NCBI GenBank assembly: GCA_021823875.1
Contig: JAKAMD010000180.1
Location: 1 to 7,092 of the forward strand
DNA from: Pseudomonadota bacterium
Lineage (GTDB): Bacteria; Pseudomonadota; Alphaproteobacteria; Rhizobiales; Xanthobacteraceae
Direction of reading: 5' to 3'
Length of the DNA stretch: 7,092 nucleotides
Shown here one piece after another: positions 1-6,094 of the stretch (its first letter is position 1; each line of letters opens with the position of its first letter). Position numbers and translations under genes: made by a program. The notes beneath the pieces are model-generated. The model saw only the letters and a list, made by a program, of their open reading frames with translations. It was not told the origin of the DNA and ran no database searches.

Positions 1-661
1 TGCCGAAGCCGTCACGGGGCGCACGACAGCGCGGCCCGGGGCTGCGCTGCGCGCGCTGCGGAATCAGCGCGGCTGGACTCTGGCCGAAGTAAGCAAGCGA
101 ACCGGCTTGCCGATCTCGACGCTGTCGAAGATCGAGAATGACCGGATTTCGCTCAGTTACGACAAGCTTGCACTGCTGAGCGCCAGCCTTGGCGTCGACA
201 TTTCGCAATTGTTTGCGCCGCAGGTGGCGGGCCTGCCCGGCGCGGTGATCGGCCGGCGCAGCTTTACGCCGGCCGGGCAAGGCCAAGTCATCGAAACCGA
301 AAATTACGGCCATACCTATCCGGCCGCCGATTTCCTCAACAAGCGGTTCATTCCGGTGATCGCGGAACTGCGATCGCGCACGCTTGAGGAGTTCGGCGAG
401 ATGGTCCGCCACCAGGGCGAGGAATACGCCTATATCCTCCAAGGTGTCGTCATCTTCCATTCCGAACTCTATGCACCGCTTACGCTGCATGAGGGGGACT
501 CGATCTATTTCGACAGCGGCATGGGCCACGCCTATCTGAAGGGCACGGACGGGCCTTGCCGCGTGCTGTCGATCTGCTCGGGACCGGAATCCCAACTCAA
601 GGAGGCCCTGCGCCGCGAGAGCCCACCCGATGGGTCCGCCAAACCGCGCCGGCAGCGCTAG
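1..661 (+). CDS. XRE-family transcriptional regulator with C-terminal cupin domain (5'-truncated by window edge)
   Basis: The frame is open from base 2 to the TAG at 659-661, giving 219 residues with no start inside the window. A TTG at 107 is in frame but would cut through the DNA-binding domain, so the real start lies upstream. Residues about 16-72 of the visible part form a helix-turn-helix of the XRE type (LRALRNQRGWTLAEVSKRTG, then STLSKIEN with S-LSYDKL and a final LGVDISQLF). Residues about 130-195 form a small cupin barrel (HQGEEYAYILQG, then GDSIYFDSGMGHAY), with H137, E141 and H176 as possible metal or ligand contacts. In this architecture the cupin usually senses a small metabolite and the HTH binds DNA. 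Such proteins are typically local regulators of amino-acid, polyamine or sulfur-compound catabolism. It is convergent with the metallopeptidase gene, so it is probably the regulator of this locus. The effector is unknown. Confidence 0.9.
   Translation, partial: AEAVTGRTTARPGAALRALRNQRGWTLAEVSKRTGLPISTLSKIENDRISLSYDKLALLSASLGVDISQLFAPQVAGLPGAVIGRRSFTPAGQGQVIETENYGHTYPAADFLNKRFIPVIAELRSRTLEEFGEMVRHQGEEYAYILQGVVIFHSELYAPLTLHEGDSIYFDSGMGHAYLKGTDGPCRVLSICSGPESQLKEALRRESPPDGSAKPRRQR
250..275 (+). repeat. Short perfect inverted repeat inside the regulator gene
   Basis: CGGCCGGCG (250-258) and CGCCGGCCG (267-275) are exact complements around an 8-nt loop. The repeat lies in the linker between the HTH and cupin domains. 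In GC-rich coding DNA this may be chance codon use, and no function is claimed. Confidence 0.35.
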
Positions 662-680
662 TCGCGGCGGAGCGGATCGG
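627..680. repeat. Imperfect inverted repeat spanning the convergent stop codons
   Basis: CCGAT-ggg-TCCGCC (627-640) pairs with GGCGGA-gcgg-ATCGG (666-680), giving eleven pairs around a small internal loop, with 25 nt between the arms. The shared CTAG of both stop codons (658-661) lies between the arms. The two genes leave no space for a conventional terminator, so this structure could act on transcripts from both sides, but neither side has a U-run. Confidence 0.3.
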
Positions 681-2124
681 CAATCCGCGGGTAGAACTCC
701 AGATCGCGCTTCTTGCGGTAGGCGATGGCCGCAAAATCCATCTGCAACGCCCCCGGCGTCGCCACAGGGATCAGCTTCTCCGCGATCGGCCCGAAACTCG
801 CCTGAAAATGCCAGCTCGACTTGAGGGCAATGATCTTCTTCGATGCCAGATCAATGCCCAGGCCGGTGAACGCGTCAGGCGAGAAGGTCTGTGTGCGCAC
901 GCTCATCACGACGACGTCGATGCCGCCGATCTCGAGCCAAACGGCATCGCCCATGGGACAACGCGCCGGTCCGAGGTCCTTCTGGCTGTGGTTCGGCACG
1001 ACAGCGCGCACCGTGGCGATCACATCCAGGGGGGCGCCCGAAGCCGGGCCGCACTTGCCGCCGATCCGGAGCGGAAACGTCGCCCCGACGCCCGCCTCGG
1101 CGCAGGCCTGGACCGTCACAGGATCCCAGATGCACCCGAACACGGCCCGGTCGACCCCAGCGTCGAGCATCGCTTTCAAGAGTGCAACGTTGTCGCTCGG
1201 CGCGCCGCCGCCGGCGTTGTCCGCCGCGTCCGCCAAGACCGCGACGCCCTTGCAATTACGCGCCTGATCGAGCGCCCTGTTAATGTCCGGGTAGCGGGGG
1301 AGCAGCACCTTCCGGGCATCGTAGATGGCGTGGCCCACTTCCGAGGCGACGGTCTCGGCCAGCACTGCATCGCCGTCAGCGACGACAAGCACCTTGGAGC
1401 CCGTCTCCGGCGTATCGCCCCAGGGAAACCCGTGGCCGAAGCTGACCGACAGCACGCCGGGGCGGGTCTCGGCCTGCTTCATCAGGCGCACAAAACCAGC
1501 CATGGGCTCACTCGTCGTCGGATAGAACCCGATCATGCGGCAATCGAACAGACGCATGACCGGGCGGCATTCCTTCCGCACCGCGCGGACGCAGATGTCG
1601 TAGAGTTCACGCCCGCGCTCGAGGTAGTCGATATGCGGGTATTCTTTGATCAGCACGATTGCGTCGGCTGCCTCGATCATTTGCGGCGTCAGATGGCAGT
1701 GCGGATCGAGAAGGGCGCCGATCTTCGCTTCCGGCCCCAGGATGGCGCGGGCGCGCGCCAGGATATCCCCCTCACAATCGTCACAGCCGGCTGAGACCAT
1801 GGCGCCATGCAGGAAGAACAAGGCAATATCAAAGGGCCCGCGGCTCTTGAGGTCCGAAAGAATTTCGTCCCGATATTCCTCATAAACCGATTGCACGGCG
1901 GTGCCGGAGGGCTGGGCATGGGCGAACAGGCTCTCCGCGAAGGCGATGCCGTCGCGCGCCGCCAAGTCCTTCCAGGCCGCAGCCAGCACGCCGGTCTCCG
2001 CATCTCTGCCGTGGGTCGTGGCATCGCCGTGAAACGGTCCGTTCTCGGAAAAGCCGCGTCGGCCGGTCGGCCAAGGCGCAAAGGTGTTGGTTTCGGTGAT
2101 CAGCCCTGCCGTAAACAGACGCAT
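658..2124 (-). CDS. M81 family metallopeptidase (MlrC/microcystinase C-like)
   Basis: A 488-residue protein with the two-part M81 architecture. The N-terminal DUF1485-type region (about 1-290) starts MRLFTAGLITETNTFAP. The C-terminal MlrC region (about 295-470) carries the typical DNAGGGAPSDNVALLKAML. Candidate metal ligands are E11 (ITETN), D140 and H142 (DPHCHL) and H164 (EYPHID). Their spacing agrees with the Glu/Asp/His/His set I recall for Sphingomonas MlrC, which hydrolyses linear peptide intermediates of microcystin breakdown. There is no signal peptide, so it is probably cytoplasmic. The ATG at 2124 is preceded by a good Shine-Dalgarno (GGAGG, 5 nt away). It is divergent from the transporter/oxidase operon and its stop overlaps the regulator's stop. 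The family is broad and most members have unknown substrates, so 'peptide or amide hydrolase' is as far as the sequence goes. No defect is seen. Confidence 0.9.
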   Translation of the reverse strand: MRLFTAGLITETNTFAPWPTGRRGFSENGPFHGDATTHGRDAETGVLAAAWKDLAARDGIAFAESLFAHAQPSGTAVQSVYEEYRDEILSDLKSRGPFDIALFFLHGAMVSAGCDDCEGDILARARAILGPEAKIGALLDPHCHLTPQMIEAADAIVLIKEYPHIDYLERGRELYDICVRAVRKECRPVMRLFDCRMIGFYPTTSEPMAGFVRLMKQAETRPGVLSVSFGHGFPWGDTPETGSKVLVVADGDAVLAETVASEVGHAIYDARKVLLPRYPDINRALDQARNCKGVAVLADAADNAGGGAPSDNVALLKAMLDAGVDRAVFGCIWDPVTVQACAEAGVGATFPLRIGGKCGPASGAPLDVIATVRAVVPNHSQKDLGPARCPMGDAVWLEIGGIDVVVMSVRTQTFSPDAFTGLGIDLASKKIIALKSSWHFQASFGPIAEKLIPVATPGALQMDFAAIAYRKKRDLEFYPRIADPLRRD

Positions 2125-2129
2125 CGGCC

Positions 2130-2134
2130 CCTCC
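2130..2134 (-). promoter_or_regulatory. Shine-Dalgarno of the M81 metallopeptidase gene
   Basis: CCTCC on the + strand reads GGAGG on the - strand, 5 nt upstream of the ATG at 2124-2122. It is the strongest ribosome-binding site in the window and fixes the metallopeptidase start. Confidence 0.8.
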
Positions 2135-2140
2135 GGTTAT

Positions 2141-2164
2141 TTTCTGATTGAGAAACAATTTTCT
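2141..2164. promoter_or_regulatory. Candidate operator: three alternating TTTCT/AGAAA half-sites
   Basis: TTTCT (2141-2145), AGAAA (2151-2155) and TTTCT (2160-2164) form two adjoining perfect inverted repeats, with spacers GATTG and CAAT. The half-sites are 10 and 9 bp apart, about one helical turn. The outer two copies extend to an 8-bp direct repeat, ATTTTCTG, at 2139-2146 and 2158-2165. The array covers the -35 box of the operon promoter and lies between the two divergent genes. A regulator bound here could control both sides. The XRE/cupin protein at 1-661 is the obvious candidate, by inference only. The array is AT-rich, so some chance symmetry is possible. Confidence 0.45.
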
Positions 2165-2176
2165 GTACGCTAAAAT
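2148..2176 (+). promoter_or_regulatory. Sigma-70 type promoter for the transporter/oxidase operon
   Basis: TTGAGA (2148-2153) and TAAAAT (2171-2176) each match five of six consensus positions and are separated by exactly 17 bp. Transcription would begin near 2183. This leaves a leader of only about 15 nt to the ATG at 2198, or about 45 nt to the ATG at 2228. It sits in the only AT-rich stretch between the divergent genes. Confidence 0.6.
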
Positions 2177-2190
2177 ACTCGCAACTTCAA
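2162..2190 (-). promoter_or_regulatory. Weak candidate promoter for the metallopeptidase gene
   Basis: On the - strand TTGAAG (2190-2185) is followed after 17 bp by TACAGA (2167-2162). The -35 matches four of six and the -10 only three of six consensus positions. It is listed because a promoter for the - strand gene must lie in or near this 73-bp region. The exact boxes are uncertain. Confidence 0.22.
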
Positions 2191-2197
2191 CGCCGAC

Positions 2198-3580
2198 ATG
2201 GCGAGCGCGAGAAAAGCAGTTTCGCCGATGGATGCGACCCCCGACCGCGAGCCGACCTATCCCCGCCCCGCCACGGCTTGGTGGGGCGTCGGGCTTTTCA
2301 CGCTGGGCGCGGTGCTTTCCTACACGGACCGGCAGATCCTTGCTTTCCTTGTCGATCCGATCCGGGCCAGCCTTCACATCACGGACACGCAGGTGAGCAT
2401 CCTGCAAGGTGCCGCGTTCGCGGTGCTCTATTCGCTGATCGGCTTGCCGCTGGGGCGGATCGCCGATCTCGTGCCGCGCCGCGCGCTGCTGATCCTCGCC
2501 ATCGGATTGTGGAGCCTGGGAACGGCGGCCTGCGGCTTTGCGCACAGCTTCGGCGCCTTGTTCGCGGCGCGTCTCCTCGTCGGTATCGGCGAGGCCGCGC
2601 TGGCGCCGGCGGCCATATCGCTGATCGGTGACTATTTTCCGGCGCAGCGTCATGCGACGGCACTGGGCGTGTTCCTGACCGGGATAGTCATCGGCGCGGG
2701 CGCGGCCATCGCCGTCGGCGGCAGCCTTCTCCAGCTCGCGCAGACCGGGCTGCTGCACGCCTTGCCCGTTCTTGGCATACTGGCCCCTTGGCGGATCGTA
2801 CTCGTGCTGGCCGGTTTGGTCGGTGTCGCCGTGGGGGCGCTGATGTTCACCCTTCACGAGCCGGCCGGCCGCCGCTTCTCGGTCAGAGACCTGACTGCGC
2901 GCATCGCCGGCCTGGGCGGTATCATCGGCACCTTCCGCCTGCATGCCAGAATTCTCGGGCCGCTCTATGCGGCGATGGCGCTCTGGTCGATTGTCGACTA
3001 TGCCATCCTATCCTGGACGCCGGCGCTGTTGATGCGCCGCTTCGGCCTTTCGCCCGGCGACGTAGGAGCGAGCCTGGGACTGGTGGCAATCGTCGGTGGC
3101 CTCGTCGGCACGCCTTTGGGCGGCTACATCACCGATCTCGTGACCGCGCGCCGCGGAGTGGGCGCGCGCTTTCCGCTGCTCTTCGCAGTCGCGCTCGCGG
3201 GCACCCTCGGCATTCCACTCGGGCTGATGGCCGGCCCCACCGGTGCGCTCGCAAGCGCGGGAGCTTGGATCTTCGTCTCCTCGGCAATCGGCACGATCAG
3301 CATCGCTACGGTGCTCGATATCCTGCCGCAGGAAAACCGTGGGCTCGGCACCTCGACCATCGCCTTCAACAACACGATCATCGGCCTCGGGTTGGGGCCG
3401 ACGCTGGTCGCGCTGGCAACGGACCGTCTCTTTCAAAACCCATCCGCGCTCGGCTTTGGCATGAGCACCGTTATCGCGCCATCGGTGATCGGCGCCATTT
3501 CGCTTTATGCCGTCGCCATGCTCCGCGCCGGGCATGCAAGTGCCTGCGCCAGGACCATCCATGAACAGCACGCTTCCTGA
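2198..3580 (+). CDS. MFS transporter, spinster-like subfamily
   Basis: A 460-residue membrane protein with about 12 hydrophobic segments in two bundles, separated by a charged central loop near residues 220-250. Major-facilitator hallmarks are the first-helix motif SYTDRQILAFLVDPI (D44, R45, D53), motif A at 86-95 (G-R-IAD-L-V-P-RR) and motif B at 125-133 (RLLVGIGEA). D44 and E132 line up with the proton-coupling Asp and Glu I recall for the bacterial spinster homologue of Hyphomonas. Bacterial members are often annotated only as MFS or organic-anion/lipid carriers, so substrate and direction cannot be read here. The start is uncertain: ATG 2198 or ATG 2228, neither with a clear Shine-Dalgarno. 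The second would give a 450-residue protein and a more normal leader. It is first in the operon, and its 3' end overlaps the next gene by 20 bp. Confidence 0.88.
   Translation: MASARKAVSPMDATPDREPTYPRPATAWWGVGLFTLGAVLSYTDRQILAFLVDPIRASLHITDTQVSILQGAAFAVLYSLIGLPLGRIADLVPRRALLILAIGLWSLGTAACGFAHSFGALFAARLLVGIGEAALAPAAISLIGDYFPAQRHATALGVFLTGIVIGAGAAIAVGGSLLQLAQTGLLHALPVLGILAPWRIVLVLAGLVGVAVGALMFTLHEPAGRRFSVRDLTARIAGLGGIIGTFRLHARILGPLYAAMALWSIVDYAILSWTPALLMRRFGLSPGDVGASLGLVAIVGGLVGTPLGGYITDLVTARRGVGARFPLLFAVALAGTLGIPLGLMAGPTGALASAGAWIFVSSAIGTISIATVLDILPQENRGLGTSTIAFNNTIIGLGLGPTLVALATDRLFQNPSALGFGMSTVIAPSVIGAISLYAVAMLRAGHASACARTIHEQHAS
3551..3554 (+). promoter_or_regulatory. Shine-Dalgarno deciding the start of the D-amino acid dehydrogenase
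   Basis: AGGA lies 6 nt upstream of the ATG at 3561, inside the end of the MFS gene. It supports 3561 over an in-frame upstream start at 3507, which would add 18 proline-rich residues before the flavin-binding strand. Confidence 0.6.
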
Positions 3581-4712
3581 CATCCTCGTTATTGGGGCCG
3601 GGATCGCGGGAGCCTCGGTGGCGGCCGAACTGGCCTGCACCCATCGCGTGGTGCTGCTCGAGCGCGAAGAGGTACCCGGTTATCATTCCACAGGGCGTTC
3701 GGCTGCGCTGTTCTCCGAGTCCTACGGAAACGCAGCGGTTCGCGCCCTGTCGCGGGCGAGCCGGGATTTCTTCTACTCGCCTCCGCAAGGTTTCAGCGCC
3801 TATCCCCTGGTCAAGCGCCGCGGCTCGTTGCATGTCGCGCGCACAGACCAGGCCAAGGAACTCGATGAATTTCTGGCGCTGAAAGACGTCGCCGGCCTCG
3901 TCCGACGTGTCGATGCGGCGGAGGCCGTCGCACTCACGCCCGTGCTGCGCGCCGAAGCCGTGGCTGCCGGCGGAGCGTTCGAAGCAGGTTCGGCGGACGT
4001 CGACGTGCACGCCCTGCATCAAGGCTATCTGAAACTCTTTCGTCATCGCGGCGGAACGGTGCTGACCGGTGCCAACGTCACGGCGCTTGCCTATGGCGGG
4101 TACAGTTGGACAGTGGTCAGCAGCGCAGGGACATTTCGCGCGCGCATCGTCGTCAATGCTGCCGGCGCCTGGGCAGACAAGGTGGCGTCACTTGCCGACA
4201 TCTTGCCGATGAACATCCAGCCTTGCCGCCGCACCGCCGTGCTGACCGAGCCGCCAGACGGTATGGATCCGGAGCCATGGCCCATGACCATTGGCATCGA
4301 CGAATCCTATTACTTCAAACCGGATGCGGGACTGATCCTCATCTCGCCGGCCGACGAAACCCCCGTTGAGCCGTGCGACGTGCAGCCCGAGGAACTCGAT
4401 GTCGCCGTCGCCGTCGACCGCGTGGAACAGGCGACGGTCCTTACGATCCACCGTATCCGGCGCAAATGGGCGGGGCTGCGCTCCTTCGCGCCCGACCGCT
4501 CACCGGTGATCGGCTATGACGGCGCAGCGCCGGGCTTCTTCTGGCTTGCCGGCCAGGGCGGCTACGGCATTCAGACGGCGCCGGGCGCCGCCCTGCTCGC
4601 CGCCGCCCTGGTCCGTGAAGAAACCCTCCCCGATGCGCTCAAGGGATTCGACCCGCAAAGCGTTGCGCCGCGACGCTTTGCGGGTGCCTATTCGCGGCCG
4701 GTGCAGCGATGA
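3561..4712 (+). CDS. FAD-dependent D-amino acid dehydrogenase, DauA-like (DAO family)
   Basis: A 383-residue protein with an N-terminal Rossmann FAD site (ILVIGAGIAGAS, residues 8-19; adenine-ribose acid E34). It is collinear with Pseudomonas aeruginosa D-arginine dehydrogenase DauA as I recall that sequence. Shared blocks are PGYHSTGRSAA (39-49), ALHQGYL (151-157), VVNAAGAW (197-204), DESYYFKPDAG (247-257), WAGLRSF (303-309) and QGGYGIQT (332-339). With a constant +2 offset, the DauA residues Y53, R222, Y249 and R305 that hold the substrate backbone are kept as Y55, R224, Y251 and R307. Two pocket residues differ: DauA H48 is L50, and DauA E87, which selects the cationic arginine side chain, is S89. 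Expected reaction: D-amino acid to imino acid, then 2-oxo acid plus ammonia, with electrons passed to an acceptor. Arginine is probably not the main substrate. It overlaps the MFS gene by 20 bp and the POT gene by ATGA, so the three are translationally coupled. Confidence 0.9.
   Translation: MNSTLPDILVIGAGIAGASVAAELACTHRVVLLEREEVPGYHSTGRSAALFSESYGNAAVRALSRASRDFFYSPPQGFSAYPLVKRRGSLHVARTDQAKELDEFLALKDVAGLVRRVDAAEAVALTPVLRAEAVAAGGAFEAGSADVDVHALHQGYLKLFRHRGGTVLTGANVTALAYGGYSWTVVSSAGTFRARIVVNAAGAWADKVASLADILPMNIQPCRRTAVLTEPPDGMDPEPWPMTIGIDESYYFKPDAGLILISPADETPVEPCDVQPEELDVAVAVDRVEQATVLTIHRIRRKWAGLRSFAPDRSPVIGYDGAAPGFFWLAGQGGYGIQTAPGAALLAAALVREETLPDALKGFDPQSVAPRRFAGAYSRPVQR
4651..4685 (+). repeat. 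Strong inverted repeat / RNA hairpin before the POT gene
   Basis: ACCCGCAAAGCG (4651-4662) and its exact complement CGCTTTGCGGGT (4674-4685) flank 11 nt that pair further (T-A, T-G wobble, G-C, C-G), leaving a GCC triloop. The result is a 16-pair stem with a single wobble. It lies in the last codons of the dehydrogenase gene and ends 23 nt before the POT ATG. No U-run follows, so it does not look like an intrinsic terminator. An mRNA processing, stability or translation-tuning element is more likely. Confidence 0.6.
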
Positions 4713-6094
4713 CAGACACCGTTGCAGACGCGGGCCGCTCCGCCCTGCCCGAGCGCACATGGTTCGGCCATCCGCGTGGGCTCACCATCCTGTTCCTCAC
4801 AGAGATGTGGAGTGAGTTCTCGTTCTTCGGGATGCGCACCCTGCTCGTTTATTACATGACGAGGCAACTCCTGATCTCGCAGCAAGATTCGTCACTGATC
4901 TATGGGCTCTATGCCGCCTCCGTTTATTTCACGCCGATCATCGGCGGCGTGATTTCCGATCGCTGGCTGGGGCGGCGACGTGCCGTGCTGCTGGGCGGCG
5001 GCATCATGGCAATCGGCCATTTCATGATGGCGTTCGAGTCGCTGTTCTATCCGGCGCTGGCTACGATCGCGATCGGGAACGGATTATTCCTGCCGACCCT
5101 GACCAGCCAGATTAATGACCTCTACGCCGAGGACGATCCGCGCAAGACCAGCGCCTACAATATCTATTACGTTGGGATCAACGTCGGCGCCGTCTTCGCA
5201 CCGCTCGGCTGCGGCACCGTTGGCGAACTTTTCGGCTGGCACTGGGGTTTCACGCTGGCCGGCATCGGCATGGTGAGCGGACTGATCATCTACCTCGTCG
5301 GCGCGCGCTATCTTCCGAAAAACCAGCACGCGCCGACACACGGGCAAGACGTGCAACCGAAAGAAAAAACGCCGCGGCCGTCCCTCACGGCGGAGAGATA
5401 TCTTCTGCTCGGGGCAGTGTTCCTGTTTGTTGTCATTTACCGTTCCGCCTATGAGCAGGTGGGCAACACCGTCGCCTTATGGGCGGAGACCGGCGTTGAT
5501 CGGATGATCGGCTCCTGGACTATTCCGATGACCTGGTTTCAGTCGCTCAATCCGCTCGGCATTTTCCTCTTCACGCCCGTTATCGTGGCCTGGTGGACGC
5601 GGCGCGCCAAACACGGACGCGATCATACCGCGCTTGCCAAGATGGCCACGGGCGCGCTCCTGCTGGCGGCCGCGTTCCTGATCCTGGCCGGCGCCGCCGT
5701 CCTCGCACAGCACACCGGTCAGCGGGCGAGTTGGCTCTGGCTCGCGCTTTACTTCTTTACCTACACAGTCGGGGAACTGTTCATCCTTCCCGTAGGCCTC
5801 AGTCTGTTTGGCCGGATGGCACCCAGCAATCACGCGGCGACCATGATCGCGGCATGGTTTGCAGCCGCCTTCTTCGGAAACCTCGTCGCCGGGGCATTGG
5901 GTACGCTTTGGAGTGCGCTTCCCCCTGCCCTATTTTTTATGCTGACCGCCGGCGTCGCCGCGACGTCTGCCATATTGCTGTTGTCCCTGGTGCCGTGGGC
6001 GCGGCGGTTCGATCTGGACGGACAGGCGAGACAGGAGGCGGTGGCCAATCTGGCCGCCGCCTTGCCTGCTTCCGGCCTGTCATCGGATAGATGA
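4709..6094 (+). CDS. POT/PTR2-family (peptide:H+ symporter type) MFS transporter, divergent proton-coupling site
   Basis: A 461-residue polytopic membrane protein. POT-family marks are the PTR signature GGVISDRWLGRRRAV (79-93), the YYVGINVGA region (153-161), TM7 SAYEQVGNTVALWAE (246-260), WFQSLNPL (276-283) and TM10 GELFILPVGLS (355-365) with E356. Classical members import di- and tripeptides with protons across the inner membrane. Here the TM1 motif ExxERFxYY reads E32-M-W-S35-E36-F37-S-F39-F40, so the motif's second Glu, its Arg and both Tyr are changed. The TM4 lysine of the usual GLFKPN block is L128 (GLFLPT). These positions are linked to proton coupling and peptide carboxylate binding, so transport may be uncoupled, coupled differently or directed at another substrate. 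The start overlaps the dehydrogenase stop as ATGA. No good Shine-Dalgarno is seen, which implies translational coupling. Confidence 0.88.
   Translation: MTDTVADAGRSALPERTWFGHPRGLTILFLTEMWSEFSFFGMRTLLVYYMTRQLLISQQDSSLIYGLYAASVYFTPIIGGVISDRWLGRRRAVLLGGGIMAIGHFMMAFESLFYPALATIAIGNGLFLPTLTSQINDLYAEDDPRKTSAYNIYYVGINVGAVFAPLGCGTVGELFGWHWGFTLAGIGMVSGLIIYLVGARYLPKNQHAPTHGQDVQPKEKTPRPSLTAERYLLLGAVFLFVVIYRSAYEQVGNTVALWAETGVDRMIGSWTIPMTWFQSLNPLGIFLFTPVIVAWWTRRAKHGRDHTALAKMATGALLLAAAFLILAGAAVLAQHTGQRASWLWLALYFFTYTVGELFILPVGLSLFGRMAPSNHAATMIAAWFAAAFFGNLVAGALGTLWSALPPALFFMLTAGVAATSAILLLSLVPWARRFDLDGQARQEAVANLAAALPASGLSSDR

Noticed and set aside
556..1794. A 412-codon open frame on the + strand opposite the metallopeptidase gene
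   Set aside because: Its translation is Arg/His/Ala-rich with no fold or motif, as expected from the antisense of a GC-rich gene. The opposite strand has clear M81 motifs and a strong Shine-Dalgarno.
1880..2944. A 354-codon - strand open frame running across the divergent promoter region into both flanking genes
   Set aside because: It crosses two genes with clear family motifs, its composition is Arg/Gln/Asp-rich and low in hydrophobics, and no start signal is seen.
3507..3560. Upstream in-frame start for the dehydrogenase adding 18 residues
   Set aside because: The extension is proline-rich and unlike the family. ATG 3561 has AGGA at 6 nt and places the FAD-binding strand at the usual N-terminal distance.
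2788..3564. A 258-codon + strand frame within the MFS gene
   Set aside because: It is an out-of-frame shadow of the transporter, with arginine-rich translation typical of shifted GC-rich coding sequence.
4651..4685. Intrinsic terminator reading of the strong hairpin
   Set aside because: No U-run follows the stem, and the POT start codon overlaps the dehydrogenase stop just downstream, which argues for continued transcription.
5593..6090. A 165-codon + strand frame within the POT gene
   Set aside because: It is a shifted-frame shadow. The POT frame carries TM10 GELF-PVGLS here, and the shadow has no recognisable domain.
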